A DNA stretch of 64,000 nucleotides. It comes from Azonexus fungiphilus (GTDB lineage Bacteria; Pseudomonadota; Gammaproteobacteria; Burkholderiales; Rhodocyclaceae). How positions within the stretch are numbered: the first letter of the stretch is position 1; every line of letters begins with the position of its first letter. The notes beneath the pieces are model-generated. The model did not search any database and was not told the origin of the DNA. It was given only the letters and a program-made list of their open reading frames with translations. The stretch spans positions 149,164 to 213,163 of the forward strand of contig NZ_RBXP01000019.1 in NCBI RefSeq assembly GCF_003634965.1. The letters are read 5' to 3'. This document shows, one piece after another, positions 53,444 to 62,072 of this stretch. The position numbers were made by a program, and so were the translations under genes.

Positions 53444-54433
53444 TCAGTTGCCGCCCATCAGCAGGCCGGTCGCCTCGACGGCGACGATCGCCTTGGCCTG
53501 GTTGAGGTCATCGACGTAGCCGCTGGCGAAGAGCAGGCAGGCGAGCTGGTTGGCGACCGGCTTGGGCAGCGGCACCTGCTTTTCCAGCACCCGCCGCGTC
53601 CACCGCGCGGTGCTCGCGGCATCGCAGGCCTCGGGCAGGTTGGGCAGGCCGCGCAGGCTGTCGTGCTCGGCCTCGAACAGCACTTCGACGGCGCCGTTGC
53701 GGACGTGCTCGAGCCGCGGCCGTCGCTTCGCGTTGGCCACCGGTTCGCCCTCGGTGCCACGCAGCAGCAGGCCGCGTTGACCGCGTTCGACGAGGATGTC
53801 GCGCATCAGCGTGATGAAGTCGGGATGGGTCGCCGGCGCCACCAGCACCGCTTCGCCGCGGAAGGGGTTGAGCAGCTTGACCAGGCTGTGGGCGCTGTTG
53901 CGCACGCCCATCCGGGCACGCAACGAGAGCAGGTTGTGCAGCCCCGGGCAGAGCGCGGTCAGCGGCAGGAAGGCGACGCCCTTTTCCTCCAGCACCTGCT
54001 GCGCCTGCTGCGCCGACGTCACCGGCAGGTGGCCGAGCTCGCGCAGGATCTGGGCGCTGGTCACCCGGCCGTAGCCTTCGAGCAGCCCATGCACCAGCAC
54101 CGGCACGCCGAAACGTTGCAGCAGAAGCGCCAGCAGCGGCGTCAGGTTGGCCTCCTTGCGCGCGCCGTTGTAGCTCGGCAGCACCACCGGGCGGACCCGG
54201 CCATGCGGCATGTCGAGGCGGTTGAGGCGCTCGTCGGTGGCGGCGAGGAAGCCGAGCATCTCGTCGCTCGCTTCACCCTTGACCCGCAGCGCAATCAGGA
54301 TGGCGCCGAGTTCGAGGTCGGGAACGCCGCCATCGAGCATCGCCGCGTAGAGCTGGCGCGCCTCCTCGGGCGAGAGGTCGCGCGAGCCCTGGGCACCGCG
54401 GCCGATTTCCTTGATGTAGTTCGCGTAACTCAC
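53444..54433 (-). CDS. ybiB: YbiB family protein (anthranilate phosphoribosyltransferase-like)
   Basis: A 329-residue protein of the TrpD2/YbiB family: an N-terminal helical domain (DLSPEEARQLYAAMLDGGVP, LELGAILIALRVKGEASDEML) and a phosphoribosyltransferase-like domain (GVPVLVHGLLEGYGRVTSAQ). It lacks clear TrpD catalytic motifs; E. coli YbiB binds nucleic acid and is linked to the SOS response. Here it sits 19 bases after nasA and is probably co-transcribed. Its role in nitrate assimilation is unknown. Confidence 0.87.
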   Translation of the reverse strand: MSYANYIKEIGRGAQGSRDLSPEEARQLYAAMLDGGVPDLELGAILIALRVKGEASDEMLGFLAATDERLNRLDMPHGRVRPVVLPSYNGARKEANLTPLLALLLQRFGVPVLVHGLLEGYGRVTSAQILRELGHLPVTSAQQAQQVLEEKGVAFLPLTALCPGLHNLLSLRARMGVRNSAHSLVKLLNPFRGEAVLVAPATHPDFITLMRDILVERGQRGLLLRGTEGEPVANAKRRPRLEHVRNGAVEVLFEAEHDSLRGLPNLPEACDAASTARWTRRVLEKQVPLPKPVANQLACLLFASGYVDDLNQAKAIVAVEATGLLMGGN

Positions 54434-54452
54434 GGTCTCCTCCGTTCGCGCC

Positions 54453-57176
54453 TCAGGCTGCCTCGGGATGTTGTTGTACCTGCTCGGACAGCAGGCGCTT
54501 GATGTCGGGCATGCAGCCGCCGCAGAAGGTGCCGCATTTCAGGCTTTCCTGCAAGCCGGCCAGGTCGGCGCCGGCGGCCGTGGCGGCGAGAATCTGGTCG
54601 TCGCTGACGTCGGCGCACTTGCAGACGATGCGCCGCGGCGGCGCACTGACCGGCGGCGTCGCCAACGGCGCCAGGGCGAAGCGCAGCAGCGCGGCGTCGA
54701 GTTCGCCTTCGGCCAGCGCCTGGCGCAGCCAGGCCAGCGCCGCGGTTTCGCCGGCCAGGCGGACGCCGCGCAGACGGCCGTCGTCGACCACGGCCTTCTT
54801 GTCGATGCCGCGCCGGGCGTCGCGGTAGGTGATTGCACCGCTGTCGCCAGCCAGGCCCAAGCAGTCGTCGATGCGCGCCAGCAGGTCGGCGCCGACCGGC
54901 GCCGCGGCAGCCGCGCGCCAGACCACCAGCGGGCTGGCCCGGCCGTAGAGACCGGCGCTGGCGTAGGCAAACCCGGGCAGCAGCGTGCGCGCCGCGTCGA
55001 GCAGGCGCAGGGCTTCGCCAACGTCGGCACAACGGCGGATGGCTGCCAGCGGATAGGTCAGCCCGGCGGCCGCGACCTCGACCGCGACATGCTTGAGCTC
55101 GGGCTGCTGCGAATGGGGATCGACGGCGTCGCCGACCAGCGCGTTGACCCCGGCGCTGTTCATGAAGCGGCTGCCCCAGTGCATCGGCAGCCAGCAGCGG
55201 CCGGCAGCCAGGCCGGCATCGGCGACGACGCGGACGACAATGTCGCCGCGGGCGCCGCTGACCCGGACCAGGTCACCGTCGGCCAGCTGGCGCTGGCGCA
55301 TGTCGTCGCCGTTCATCGCCAGGCACGGCTCGTCGTCGAGGTTGAACAGGCGCGGCACCAGCCCGGTCCGGCTCATCCCGTGCCACTGGTCGCGCAGGCG
55401 GCCGGAAAGCAGGCTGAGCGGGCGGGCGGCGTCGGGTTGTTCGACGGTGGCCTGGTGCCGCACCGCGACGAAACGGGCGCGACCGTCGGCGGTCGGGAAA
55501 CGGCCATTGGCGTACAAGCGCTGCCGACCGCTGGTCGCTCCTTCCGGGAACGGCCACTGCTGCGGCCCGCGCTGCTCGAGCAGCGCGTAGGACAGGCCGC
55601 CGATGTCGAGATCGCGACCGCGCGTGGTGGCGACGTGCTCGGTGAAGATCGCCTCGGCGGTTTTGTAGGGAAACAGGCGGTCGACCGTCGGATTGCCCAG
55701 TTTCTGCCCCAACCGGCGCCCGAAGTCGACGACGATCTGCCAGTCGTGGCGTGCCTCGCCGGGGGCCGGGACGGCGCTGCGCAGGCGCGTGATGCGGCGT
55801 TCGGAATTGGTCACCGTGCCCTCCTTCTCGCCCCAGCCGGTGGCCGGCAGCAGCAGATCGGCGTAGGCCGCGGTGTCGGTGTCGGCGAAGGTTTCCTGGA
55901 GCACGACGAATTCGGCACGCGCCAGCCCGGCGCGCACCGCGGCCTGGTTGGGCAGCGATTGCGCCGGGTTGGTGCAGGCGATCCAGACCGCCTTGATCTC
56001 GCCGCTGGCCAGCGCCTTGAACAGGTCCACCGCGGCCTTGCCGGGCCTTGCCGGCACGCTCGGGATTCCCCACAGCGCGGCGACTTCGGCGCGATGCGCG
56101 GGGTTGGCCAGGTCGCGATGCGCCGACAGCAGGTTGGCCAGCCCGCCGACCTCGCGGCCGCCCATCGCGTTCGGCTGGCCGGTCAGCGAGAAAGGGCCGG
56201 CGCCGGGCTTGCCGATCTGGCCGGTCGCCAGGTGCAGGTGGATGATCGCGGCGTTGTTGTGGGTCCCGTGCGCCGACTGGTTGAGCCCCTGGCAGTAGAG
56301 CGACAGCGCCGGCCCCGAGCCGGCGAACCAGCGCGCCGCACGGACGATGTCTTCGGCGGCGACACCACAGATCGCGGCGGCCCACTGCGGCGTGCATTCG
56401 CCGACCAGTTCGGCCAGCGGCGCGAAGCCGTCGGTGTGGGCGGCGATGTAGTCGCGGTCGATGCGGTCTTCGGCGATCAATACGTGCAGCATCGCGTTGA
56501 ACAGCGCGATGTCGGTGCCCGGGCGGATCGCCAGGTGCAGGTCGGCAATCGCCGCCGTCTCGCTGCGCCGCGGATCGACGACGATGATGCGCATGGCCGG
56601 ATTGGCGGCGCGCGCGTCCTCGATCTGGCGGAAGACGATCGGATGCGCCAGCGCCGGGTTGGCCCCGGCGATCAGCAGCGTGCCGGCGGCGGCGATGTCC
56701 TCGTAGCAGCACGGCGGCGCATCGGCGCCGAGCGTCTGCTTGTAGCCGGCGACGGCCGAGGACATGCAGAGGCGGGAATTGGTATCGACGTTGTTGGTGC
56801 CGATCAGGCCCTTGGCCAGTTTGTTGAAGACGTAGTAGTCCTCGGTCAGCAACTGGCCGGAAATGTAGAAGGCGACCGCATCCGGTCCGTGCTCGCGGAT
56901 GATCGCGGCGAAGCGCTCGGCTGCCAGGTCAAGCGCCGTCGCCCAGTCGCTGCGCTGCACCGGCTGCTCGCGGGTCGGTCGCCAGGCCGGATGCAGGAGG
57001 CGGCCGTGCCCCTGCGCCGTCAGATGCAGCGAAGCACCCTTGGTACACAACCGGCCGCGATTGGCCGGGTGGTCGGGATCGCCGCGGACGCCGATGATGA
57101 CGCCGCCCTCGCTGCGGATCAGCACACCGCAGCCGACGCCGCAGTAACAACAGGTGGATTTGACTTCCTGGCTCAT
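54453..57176 (-). CDS. nasA: Assimilatory nitrate reductase catalytic subunit
   Basis: A 907-residue molybdoenzyme. It has an N-terminal [4Fe-4S] site (STCCYCGVGCGV), MGD-binding regions (SRLCMSSAVAGYKQTLGADA, CQGLNQSAHGTHNNAAIIHL, TGQPNAMGGREVGGL), a molydopterin dinucleotide-binding domain (about 600-720) and a C-terminal BFD-like [2Fe-2S] domain (IVCKCADVSDDQILA, CGTFCGGCMPDIKRLL). It reduces nitrate to nitrite in the cytoplasm. Residues around NPTVDRLFPYKTA are encoded by a probable repeat copy. GGAAGG lies upstream of the start. Confidence 0.95.
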   Translation of the reverse strand: MSQEVKSTCCYCGVGCGVLIRSEGGVIIGVRGDPDHPANRGRLCTKGASLHLTAQGHGRLLHPAWRPTREQPVQRSDWATALDLAAERFAAIIREHGPDAVAFYISGQLLTEDYYVFNKLAKGLIGTNNVDTNSRLCMSSAVAGYKQTLGADAPPCCYEDIAAAGTLLIAGANPALAHPIVFRQIEDARAANPAMRIIVVDPRRSETAAIADLHLAIRPGTDIALFNAMLHVLIAEDRIDRDYIAAHTDGFAPLAELVGECTPQWAAAICGVAAEDIVRAARWFAGSGPALSLYCQGLNQSAHGTHNNAAIIHLHLATGQIGKPGAGPFSLTGQPNAMGGREVGGLANLLSAHRDLANPAHRAEVAALWGIPSVPARPGKAAVDLFKALASGEIKAVWIACTNPAQSLPNQAAVRAGLARAEFVVLQETFADTDTAAYADLLLPATGWGEKEGTVTNSERRITRLRSAVPAPGEARHDWQIVVDFGRRLGQKLGNPTVDRLFPYKTAEAIFTEHVATTRGRDLDIGGLSYALLEQRGPQQWPFPEGATSGRQRLYANGRFPTADGRARFVAVRHQATVEQPDAARPLSLLSGRLRDQWHGMSRTGLVPRLFNLDDEPCLAMNGDDMRQRQLADGDLVRVSGARGDIVVRVVADAGLAAGRCWLPMHWGSRFMNSAGVNALVGDAVDPHSQQPELKHVAVEVAAAGLTYPLAAIRRCADVGEALRLLDAARTLLPGFAYASAGLYGRASPLVVWRAAAAAPVGADLLARIDDCLGLAGDSGAITYRDARRGIDKKAVVDDGRLRGVRLAGETAALAWLRQALAEGELDAALLRFALAPLATPPVSAPPRRIVCKCADVSDDQILAATAAGADLAGLQESLKCGTFCGGCMPDIKRLLSEQVQQHPEAA
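55656..55690 (-). repeat. Probable dispersed-repeat copy inside nasA
   Basis: Minus-strand CCGACGGTCGACCGCC, then a spacer ending ACAAAACCGCC; in frame, encoding PTVDRLFPYKTA. The arm is clear; the core is poorly kept. Confidence 0.5.
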
Positions 57177-57193
57177 GATTTTCCTTCCGTGCC

Positions 57194-57209
57194 CCTGTTG
57201 AGCAACAGG
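57194..57209. promoter_or_regulatory. Inverted repeat in the nasA 5' leader
   Basis: CCTGTTG-ag-CAACAGG, a perfect 7-bp inverted repeat 18 bases upstream of the nasA ATG, in the short leader left between the sspB terminator and nasA. Possibly a NasT-type RNA hairpin or an operator. Confidence 0.45.
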
Positions 57210-57243
57210 TATGCCACCAATGGAAAATCAAGGAGTTGGCAGT

Positions 57244-57280
57244 AAAAAAGGGAAATTCCCGGATGGAATTTCCCTTTTTT
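57244..57280. terminator. Strong intrinsic terminator after sspB
   Basis: AAAAAAGGGAAATTCC-cggat-GGAATTTCCCTTTTTT: a perfect 16-bp stem with T-runs on either strand. It separates the petABC-sspAB transcript from nasA. Confidence 0.93.
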
Positions 57281-57285
57281 GGTGC

Positions 57286-57297
57286 GTCGACCGTCAG
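57286..57297 (-). repeat. Dispersed-repeat arm after sspB
   Basis: Minus-strand CTGACGGTCGAC, one arm of the repeat, lying between the sspB stop and its terminator; the A-run of the terminator stem sits where the A-rich core would be. Confidence 0.5.
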
Positions 57298-57305
57298 CGA
57301 TGTCC

Positions 57306-57725
57306 CTATTTGACGCGCTGCAGTGTCGGGCGCCCTGTCGTTGGGCGCGGCGGCTCGTCGTCGGGCTCATCGACCGCCGCAGCCGGCGCGTCCTGGCCGT
57401 CGCCGGCGTTCGCCTCGAGCACGTCGAAGGCCATCCCGGCGCCGTTTTCACGGGCATAGATGGCCGCCACCTGCTCGACCGGGACCGACAGCTCGCGGGC
57501 GACCCCGCCGAAGCGGGCCTGGAACTCGATCAGCTCGTTGCCCATCTGCAGCTTGTTGGTCGCCGACGAGCCGAGGTTGAGGACGATCTGGCCGTCGCGG
57601 ACGAACTCGCGCGGGACCAGCGTGCGGCCATCGACCTGGACTGCGATGTAGGGCGTATAGCCGTTATCGCAGCACCATTCCCAGATGGCGCGCAGCAGGT
57701 AGGGCTTGGTGGACGGCAGTTCCAT
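57306..57725 (-). CDS. sspB: ClpXP protease specificity-enhancing factor SspB
   Basis: A 139-residue adaptor: STKPYLLRAIWEWCCDNGYT, YIAVQVDGRTLVPREFVRDG, IVLNLGSSATNKLQMGNELI and EFQARFGGVARELSVPVEQV form the ssrA-tag-binding domain; an acidic linker leads to a basic C-terminal motif (RPTLQRVK) that docks on ClpX. It delivers ssrA-tagged proteins to ClpXP. It starts 3 bases after sspA. Confidence 0.93.
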   Translation of the reverse strand: MELPSTKPYLLRAIWEWCCDNGYTPYIAVQVDGRTLVPREFVRDGQIVLNLGSSATNKLQMGNELIEFQARFGGVARELSVPVEQVAAIYARENGAGMAFDVLEANAGDGQDAPAAAVDEPDDEPPRPTTGRPTLQRVK

Positions 57726-57728
57726 GCC

Positions 57729-58334
57729 TTACTTGCGCATCGCCTTTTCCGACGGCGTCAGCGCGTCGATGAAGCCCTGGCGGCTGAAGATGCGCTCGGC
57801 GTACTTCATCAGCGGCGCCGCCGCCTTGCCGAGGTCGATGCCGTAGTGGTCGAGACGCCACAGCAACGGCGCGATGGCCACGTCGAGCATGGAAAACTCG
57901 TCGCCCAGCATGAACTTCTGCTTGTTGAAGATCGGCACGATCTCGGTCAGGCGCGCCTTGATTTCCTGGCGGGCCTTGTCGGCGGTCTTGCCGTTCTTCT
58001 CGATGACTTCCATGTGCGAGAAGATTTCCCGCTCCATGCCGACAAGCAGCTGGCGCGCGCGCGCCCGCATGATCGGATCGGCCGGCATCAGCTGCGGATG
58101 CGGGAAGCGCTCATCGATATATTCATTGATGATGTTCGGTTCGAACAGCACCAGGTCGCGTTCGGCCAGCACCGGCACGCGGCCGTGCGGATTGATCGCG
58201 GCCATTTCGTCGGCCTTCGAGAACAGGTCGACGTCGATCACCTGGAAGTCCATGCCCTTCTCGAACAGGACGATGCGGCAACGGTGACTGAAAGGGCAGG
58301 TCGTGCCCGAGTAGAGGTTCATCATGTTTAGCAA
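57729..58334 (-). CDS. sspA: Stringent starvation protein A
   Basis: A 201-residue glutathione-S-transferase-fold protein: MNLYSGTTCPFSHRCRIVLF, then DVDLFSKADEMAAINPHGRV and LFEPNIINEYIDERFPHPQL. SspA binds RNA polymerase and alters promoter use in starvation. petABC-sspA-sspB is a recurrent betaproteobacterial order. Start Met codons cluster at the N-terminus (MLNMM), so the exact start is uncertain by a few residues. Confidence 0.94.
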   Translation of the reverse strand: MLNMMNLYSGTTCPFSHRCRIVLFEKGMDFQVIDVDLFSKADEMAAINPHGRVPVLAERDLVLFEPNIINEYIDERFPHPQLMPADPIMRARARQLLVGMEREIFSHMEVIEKNGKTADKARQEIKARLTEIVPIFNKQKFMLGDEFSMLDVAIAPLLWRLDHYGIDLGKAAAPLMKYAERIFSRQGFIDALTPSEKAMRK

Positions 58335-58408
58335 CCCTCAAAATGAGATTCGGCACCGGGGCCAGACCGGAGTCTGACCCACGATGCCGTCAGCCGATCC
58401 GGGACGGA

Positions 58409-59137
58409 TCAGTGAATGTCTTTCCAGTATTCCTTCTTCAACGCGTAGGCGACCACGAACAGCAGCGCCAGGAAGGCCAGCACGAAGATGCCGAGCGTCC
58501 GGCGGAACTCCTGTTGCGGCTCGCCCATCCAGACCATGAAGCCGACCAGGTCGGAAACCGCCTTGTCGTATTCGGCCGGGCTCAGCTTGCCGGGAACGGC
58601 CAGCTCGAGCTTGTGCGTCTCGTGGTTCAGCACCTGGGTACCCTGCAGTTCCCACAGCACGTGCGGCATGCCGACGGCCTCGAAGGCGACGTTGTTCCAG
58701 CCGGTCGGCCGCTTGTCGTCCTTGTAGAAAGTACGCAGGTAGGTGTAGAGCCAGTCGGCGCCGGCACCGGCATTGCCGGCTTCGCCGCGGGCGCGGGCGA
58801 TGATGGTCAGGTCCGGCGGCGTCGCACCGAACCACTTCTTCTGCTCGTCGGAACGCGCGGCAACCATCATCAGGTCACCGATCTTGTCGCCGGCAAGCAT
58901 CAGGTTCTCCTTGACCTGCGCTTCGGTCAGGCCAAGATCCATCAGGTTCTTGTAGCGCATGTAGGAGGCGCCGTGGCAGTTCTGGCAGTAATTGACGAAC
59001 AGCTTGGCACCATTCTGCAGCGCGGCCTTGTCGCTGACCGAACCCGGCCACTTGTCGAGGTGCACGTTGCCGCCGGCGGCGAACGCGAGAACCGGCGCGA
59101 AGAGCAATGCAATCAGAAACTTTTTCATTTTAAGCAT
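58409..59137 (-). CDS. petC: Cytochrome c1
   Basis: A 242-residue cytochrome c1. It has a Sec signal (MKKFLIALLFAPVLAFAAGG, after an initial MLK), the heme motif CQNCH (CQNCHGASYMRYKNLMDLGL), the P-rich GATPPDLTIIARAR region and a C-terminal membrane anchor (TLGIFVLAFLALLFVVAYAL). It is the periplasmic heme subunit of the bc1 complex, passing electrons from the Rieske protein to soluble cytochrome c. It starts 4 bases after petB ends. Confidence 0.95.
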   Translation of the reverse strand: MLKMKKFLIALLFAPVLAFAAGGNVHLDKWPGSVSDKAALQNGAKLFVNYCQNCHGASYMRYKNLMDLGLTEAQVKENLMLAGDKIGDLMMVAARSDEQKKWFGATPPDLTIIARARGEAGNAGAGADWLYTYLRTFYKDDKRPTGWNNVAFEAVGMPHVLWELQGTQVLNHETHKLELAVPGKLSPAEYDKAVSDLVGFMVWMGEPQQEFRRTLGIFVLAFLALLFVVAYALKKEYWKDIH

Positions 59138-59141
59138 CCTC

Positions 59142-60449
59142 TCACTTCATCGTGACGCGTTCGGGAACCGGCTTGAACTTGTCCATCCGGGACCACCACG
59201 GCATGCCGAGGAAGAAGGCGAAATAGAACACCGTGCACACCTGCGAGATCAGCTCGCCCATCGGCGACGGCGACAGCGTGCCGAGGTAGCCGAGGATGAA
59301 GAAGCAGATCACGAACAGGGTGATCATCACCTTGGTGATCGGGCCGCGATAGCGGATCGAACGCACCGGGCTGCGATCCAGCCACGGCAGGAAGGCGAAG
59401 ATGACGACCGAGGCACCCATGGCGACGACGCCCCAGAACTTGGCATCGAGACCGAAGAAGTTCCAGACCATGGCGCGCAGGATCGAGTAGTAAGGCGTGA
59501 AGTACCAGACCGGCGCGATGTGCGGCGGCGTCTTCAGCGGATCAGCCGGGTAGAAGTTCGGCGTTTCCAGGAAATAACCGGCGCCTTCCGGAGCGAAGAA
59601 CATCACCGCCGAGAAGACCATCAGGAAAACCACCACGCCGACGATGTCCTTGACCGTGTAATACGGATGGAACGGAATGCCGTCGAGCGGAATGCCCTTC
59701 TCGTCCTTCTTTTCCTTGATGTCGATACCGTCCGGGTTGTTCGAGCCGGTTTCGTGCAGCGCCAGGATGTGCGCGGCGACCAGGCCGATCAGCACGAGCG
59801 GGAAGGCGATCACGTGGAAGGAGAAGAAACGGTTGAGGGTCGCATCACCGACGACGAAGTCGCCGCGAATGACGATCGACAGGTCGTTACCGATCACCGG
59901 GATGGCACCGAACAGGTTCACGATGACCTGAGCGCCCCAGTACGACATCTGGCCCCAAGGCAGCAGGTAGCCGAAGAAGGCCTCGCCCATCAGCACCAGG
60001 AAGATACCGACACCGAACAGCCAGGTCAGCTCGCGCGGCTTGCGGTAGGAACCGTAGATCAGGCCACGGAACATGTGCAGGTACACGACGATGAAGAAGG
60101 CCGAGGCGCCGGTCGAGTGCATGTAGCGGATGATCCAGCCACCGGGCACGTCGCGCATGATGTACTCGACCGAGGCGAACGCAACCGGAACACCGGCAGC
60201 GTTCAGGGCTGCATCAGGCTTGTAGTGCATGACCAGGAAGATGCCGGTAACGATCTGGATGACCAGGACCAGCAGCGCCAGCGAGCCGAAGAAATACCAG
60301 AAGTTGAAGTTCTTCGGTGCGTAATACTCGGACAGGTGGCCCTTCCACATCGAGGTCGCCGGGAAGCGGGCATCGACCCACTCCAGCACGTTGCCTGCGA
60401 GCGAACCGTCCGACTTGTACTTTTCGTAATTTCCACCAGCCATGGTCAT
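59142..60449 (-). CDS. petB: Cytochrome b (ubiquinol-cytochrome c reductase)
   Basis: A 435-residue cytochrome b with eight or nine helices. GGWIIRYMHSTGASAFFIVV and RFFSFHVIAFPLVLIGLVAAHILALHE carry the heme-ligating His pairs; WGQMSYWGAQVI and the Qo-site motif PEW-like APVWYFTPYYSILRA are visible. It oxidises ubiquinol in the membrane. It overlaps petA by 4 bases (ATGA). Confidence 0.96.
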   Translation of the reverse strand: MTMAGGNYEKYKSDGSLAGNVLEWVDARFPATSMWKGHLSEYYAPKNFNFWYFFGSLALLVLVIQIVTGIFLVMHYKPDAALNAAGVPVAFASVEYIMRDVPGGWIIRYMHSTGASAFFIVVYLHMFRGLIYGSYRKPRELTWLFGVGIFLVLMGEAFFGYLLPWGQMSYWGAQVIVNLFGAIPVIGNDLSIVIRGDFVVGDATLNRFFSFHVIAFPLVLIGLVAAHILALHETGSNNPDGIDIKEKKDEKGIPLDGIPFHPYYTVKDIVGVVVFLMVFSAVMFFAPEGAGYFLETPNFYPADPLKTPPHIAPVWYFTPYYSILRAMVWNFFGLDAKFWGVVAMGASVVIFAFLPWLDRSPVRSIRYRGPITKVMITLFVICFFILGYLGTLSPSPMGELISQVCTVFYFAFFLGMPWWSRMDKFKPVPERVTMK

Positions 60450-61042
60450 GCCCCCTTCTTGTCTTCGCCGATCAGGATACGGGTATCAGCCAGATACACG
60501 TGCGGCGGCACTTCGAGATTGGTCGGCGCAGGCTTGGCCTTGAACACGCGACCAGCGAAGTCGAACGTCGAACCGTGGCAGGGGCAGAGGAAGCCGCCGA
60601 GCCAGTCGGCGCCCATGCCTTCTTCGGCACCGGCCTTGAACTTGGAAGACGGCGAGCAACCGAGGTGGGTACAGATGCCGACGACAACCAGAAGTTCCGG
60701 CTTGACCGAGCGCGTTTCATTCTGCGCGTAGGCCGGTTGCTGATTCTTCTCGGACTTCGGATCGGCGACCTGGTCGGCCAGCTTGGGCAGCGTATCGAGC
60801 ATTTCCTTGGTCCGGTTGATGATCCAGACGGGCTTGCCGCGCCACTCGACGGTCATCATCTGACCGGATTCCAGCTTGCTGATATCGACTTCGACCGGCG
60901 CCCCTGCTGCCTTGGCGCGTTCGGACGGAAGCAGGCTGGACACGAACGGCACGAGCGCTGCAACTGCGCCCGCTCCGCCCACGGCCGCGGTCGCGACGAC
61001 TAGACGCCGCCGACCGCAGTCCACCTTCCCTTGATTGCTCAT
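60446..61042 (-). CDS. petA: Rieske iron-sulfur protein
   Basis: A 198-residue Rieske protein. It has an N-terminal twin-arginine signal anchor (GRRRLVVATAAVGGAGAVAA) and the [2Fe-2S] ligands CTHLGC and CPCHGS. First gene of petABC. Confidence 0.96.
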   Translation of the reverse strand: MSNQGKVDCGRRRLVVATAAVGGAGAVAALVPFVSSLLPSERAKAAGAPVEVDISKLESGQMMTVEWRGKPVWIINRTKEMLDTLPKLADQVADPKSEKNQQPAYAQNETRSVKPELLVVVGICTHLGCSPSSKFKAGAEEGMGADWLGGFLCPCHGSTFDFAGRVFKAKPAPTNLEVPPHVYLADTRILIGEDKKGA

Positions 61043-61089
61043 AACGCTGACCCCTAAAGGAATTGAATGGGTTTAAAAACAAACGCTAA

Positions 61090-61095
61090 ATTATA
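61090..61095 (-). promoter_or_regulatory. TATAAT -10 box of petABC
   Basis: Minus-strand GCGTATAATTTA about 50 bases upstream of the petA start, in an AT-rich gap. Confidence 0.5.
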
Positions 61096-61132
61096 CGCCA
61101 ACGGAACCCTTGATAAAAGCCGCTGTCGCGGC

Positions 61133-61735
61133 TCAAGAGCTTTCCAGGTTGCGGCGTTCACGCAGCGCCTGCGCCAGGGTGCCGCTATCAACGAACTCAA
61201 GTTCGCCGCCCACCGGCACACCGCGGGCGATTCTCGTCACGCCGACGCCGCGCGCCTTGAGCATGGCGGTGATGTAATGCGCGGTCGCCTCACCTTCGTT
61301 GGTGAAGTTGGTAGCCAGGATGACTTCACGAACAACGCCGTCAGTCGCCCGGGCCAGCAGGCGGTCAAGCGCAAGTTGCCGCGCCCCGACACCGTCCAGC
61401 GGCGAAATCTTGCCCATCAGGACGTAATACAAGCCCTGGTATGCAAGCGTCTGCTCCATCATGTTCATATCGACCGGTGTTTCGACGACACAAAGCAGGC
61501 TTGCATCACGCCTGGGCGAAGCGCAGCGCTCGCAGATTTCGAGCTCGGTGAAGGTATTGCAGCGCTGACAATGGCGGATCGCCTGCAGGGCGTGGCCGAT
61601 TGCCTCGCCAAGGCGGGCGGCCCCCGGACGATCATGCTGCATCAGGTGATAGGCCAGACGCTGAGCCGATTTCGGCCCGATCCCCGGAAGGCAGCGCAAG
61701 GCCTCGATCAGCCGCTCAAGGCCGCTCGGATTCAC
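61133..61735 (-). CDS. recR: Recombination mediator protein RecR
   Basis: A 200-residue RecR: helix-hairpin-helix [19 protein letters not shown], zinc finger [16 protein letters not shown], and Toprim domain ([33 protein letters not shown]). It loads RecA on SSB-coated gaps with RecFO. Its ATG lies a few bases after the ybaB stop; standard dnaX-ybaB-recR order. Confidence 0.97.
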   Translation of the reverse strand: MNPSGLERLIEALRCLPGIGPKSAQRLAYHLMQHDRPGAARLGEAIGHALQAIRHCQRCNTFTELEICERCASPRRDASLLCVVETPVDMNMMEQTLAYQGLYYVLMGKISPLDGVGARQLALDRLLARATDGVVREVILATNFTNEGEATAHYITAMLKARGVGVTRIARGVPVGGELEFVDSGTLAQALRERRNLESS

Positions 61736-61736
61736 C

Positions 61737-62060
61737 TCAGAACGGCAGCTTGAAGCCAGGCGGCAGATTCAGACCGGAAGTAAAGCCGGCCATCTTCTCC
61801 TGGCTCAGGGCCTCGCCACGCCGCACGGCATCGTTGATCGCGGCGGCCACCAGGTCTTCAAGCATTTCGCGGTCATCCATCACCGACGGATCGATCGCAA
61901 CACGTCGAACTTCATGCGCACAGGTCATCAGGATCTTGACCATGCCGGCCCCGGACTGCCCTTCGACCTCGGTCTGGGCCAACTGCTCCTGGGCCTTCTT
62001 CATGTTTTCCTGCATCATCTGGGCCTGTTTCATCAGGCCACCCAAACCACCCTTCATCAT
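61737..62060 (-). CDS. ybaB: Nucleoid-associated protein YbaB/EbfC
   Basis: A 107-residue Yba[41 protein letters not shown], then [20 protein letters not shown] and the Gly/Pro-rich end (LPPGFKLPF). A dimeric DNA-binding protein, encoded between dnaX and recR as usual. Confidence 0.96.
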   Translation of the reverse strand: MMKGGLGGLMKQAQMMQENMKKAQEQLAQTEVEGQSGAGMVKILMTCAHEVRRVAIDPSVMDDREMLEDLVAAAINDAVRRGEALSQEKMAGFTSGLNLPPGFKLPF

Positions 62061-62072
62061 TGCAGCACTCCG

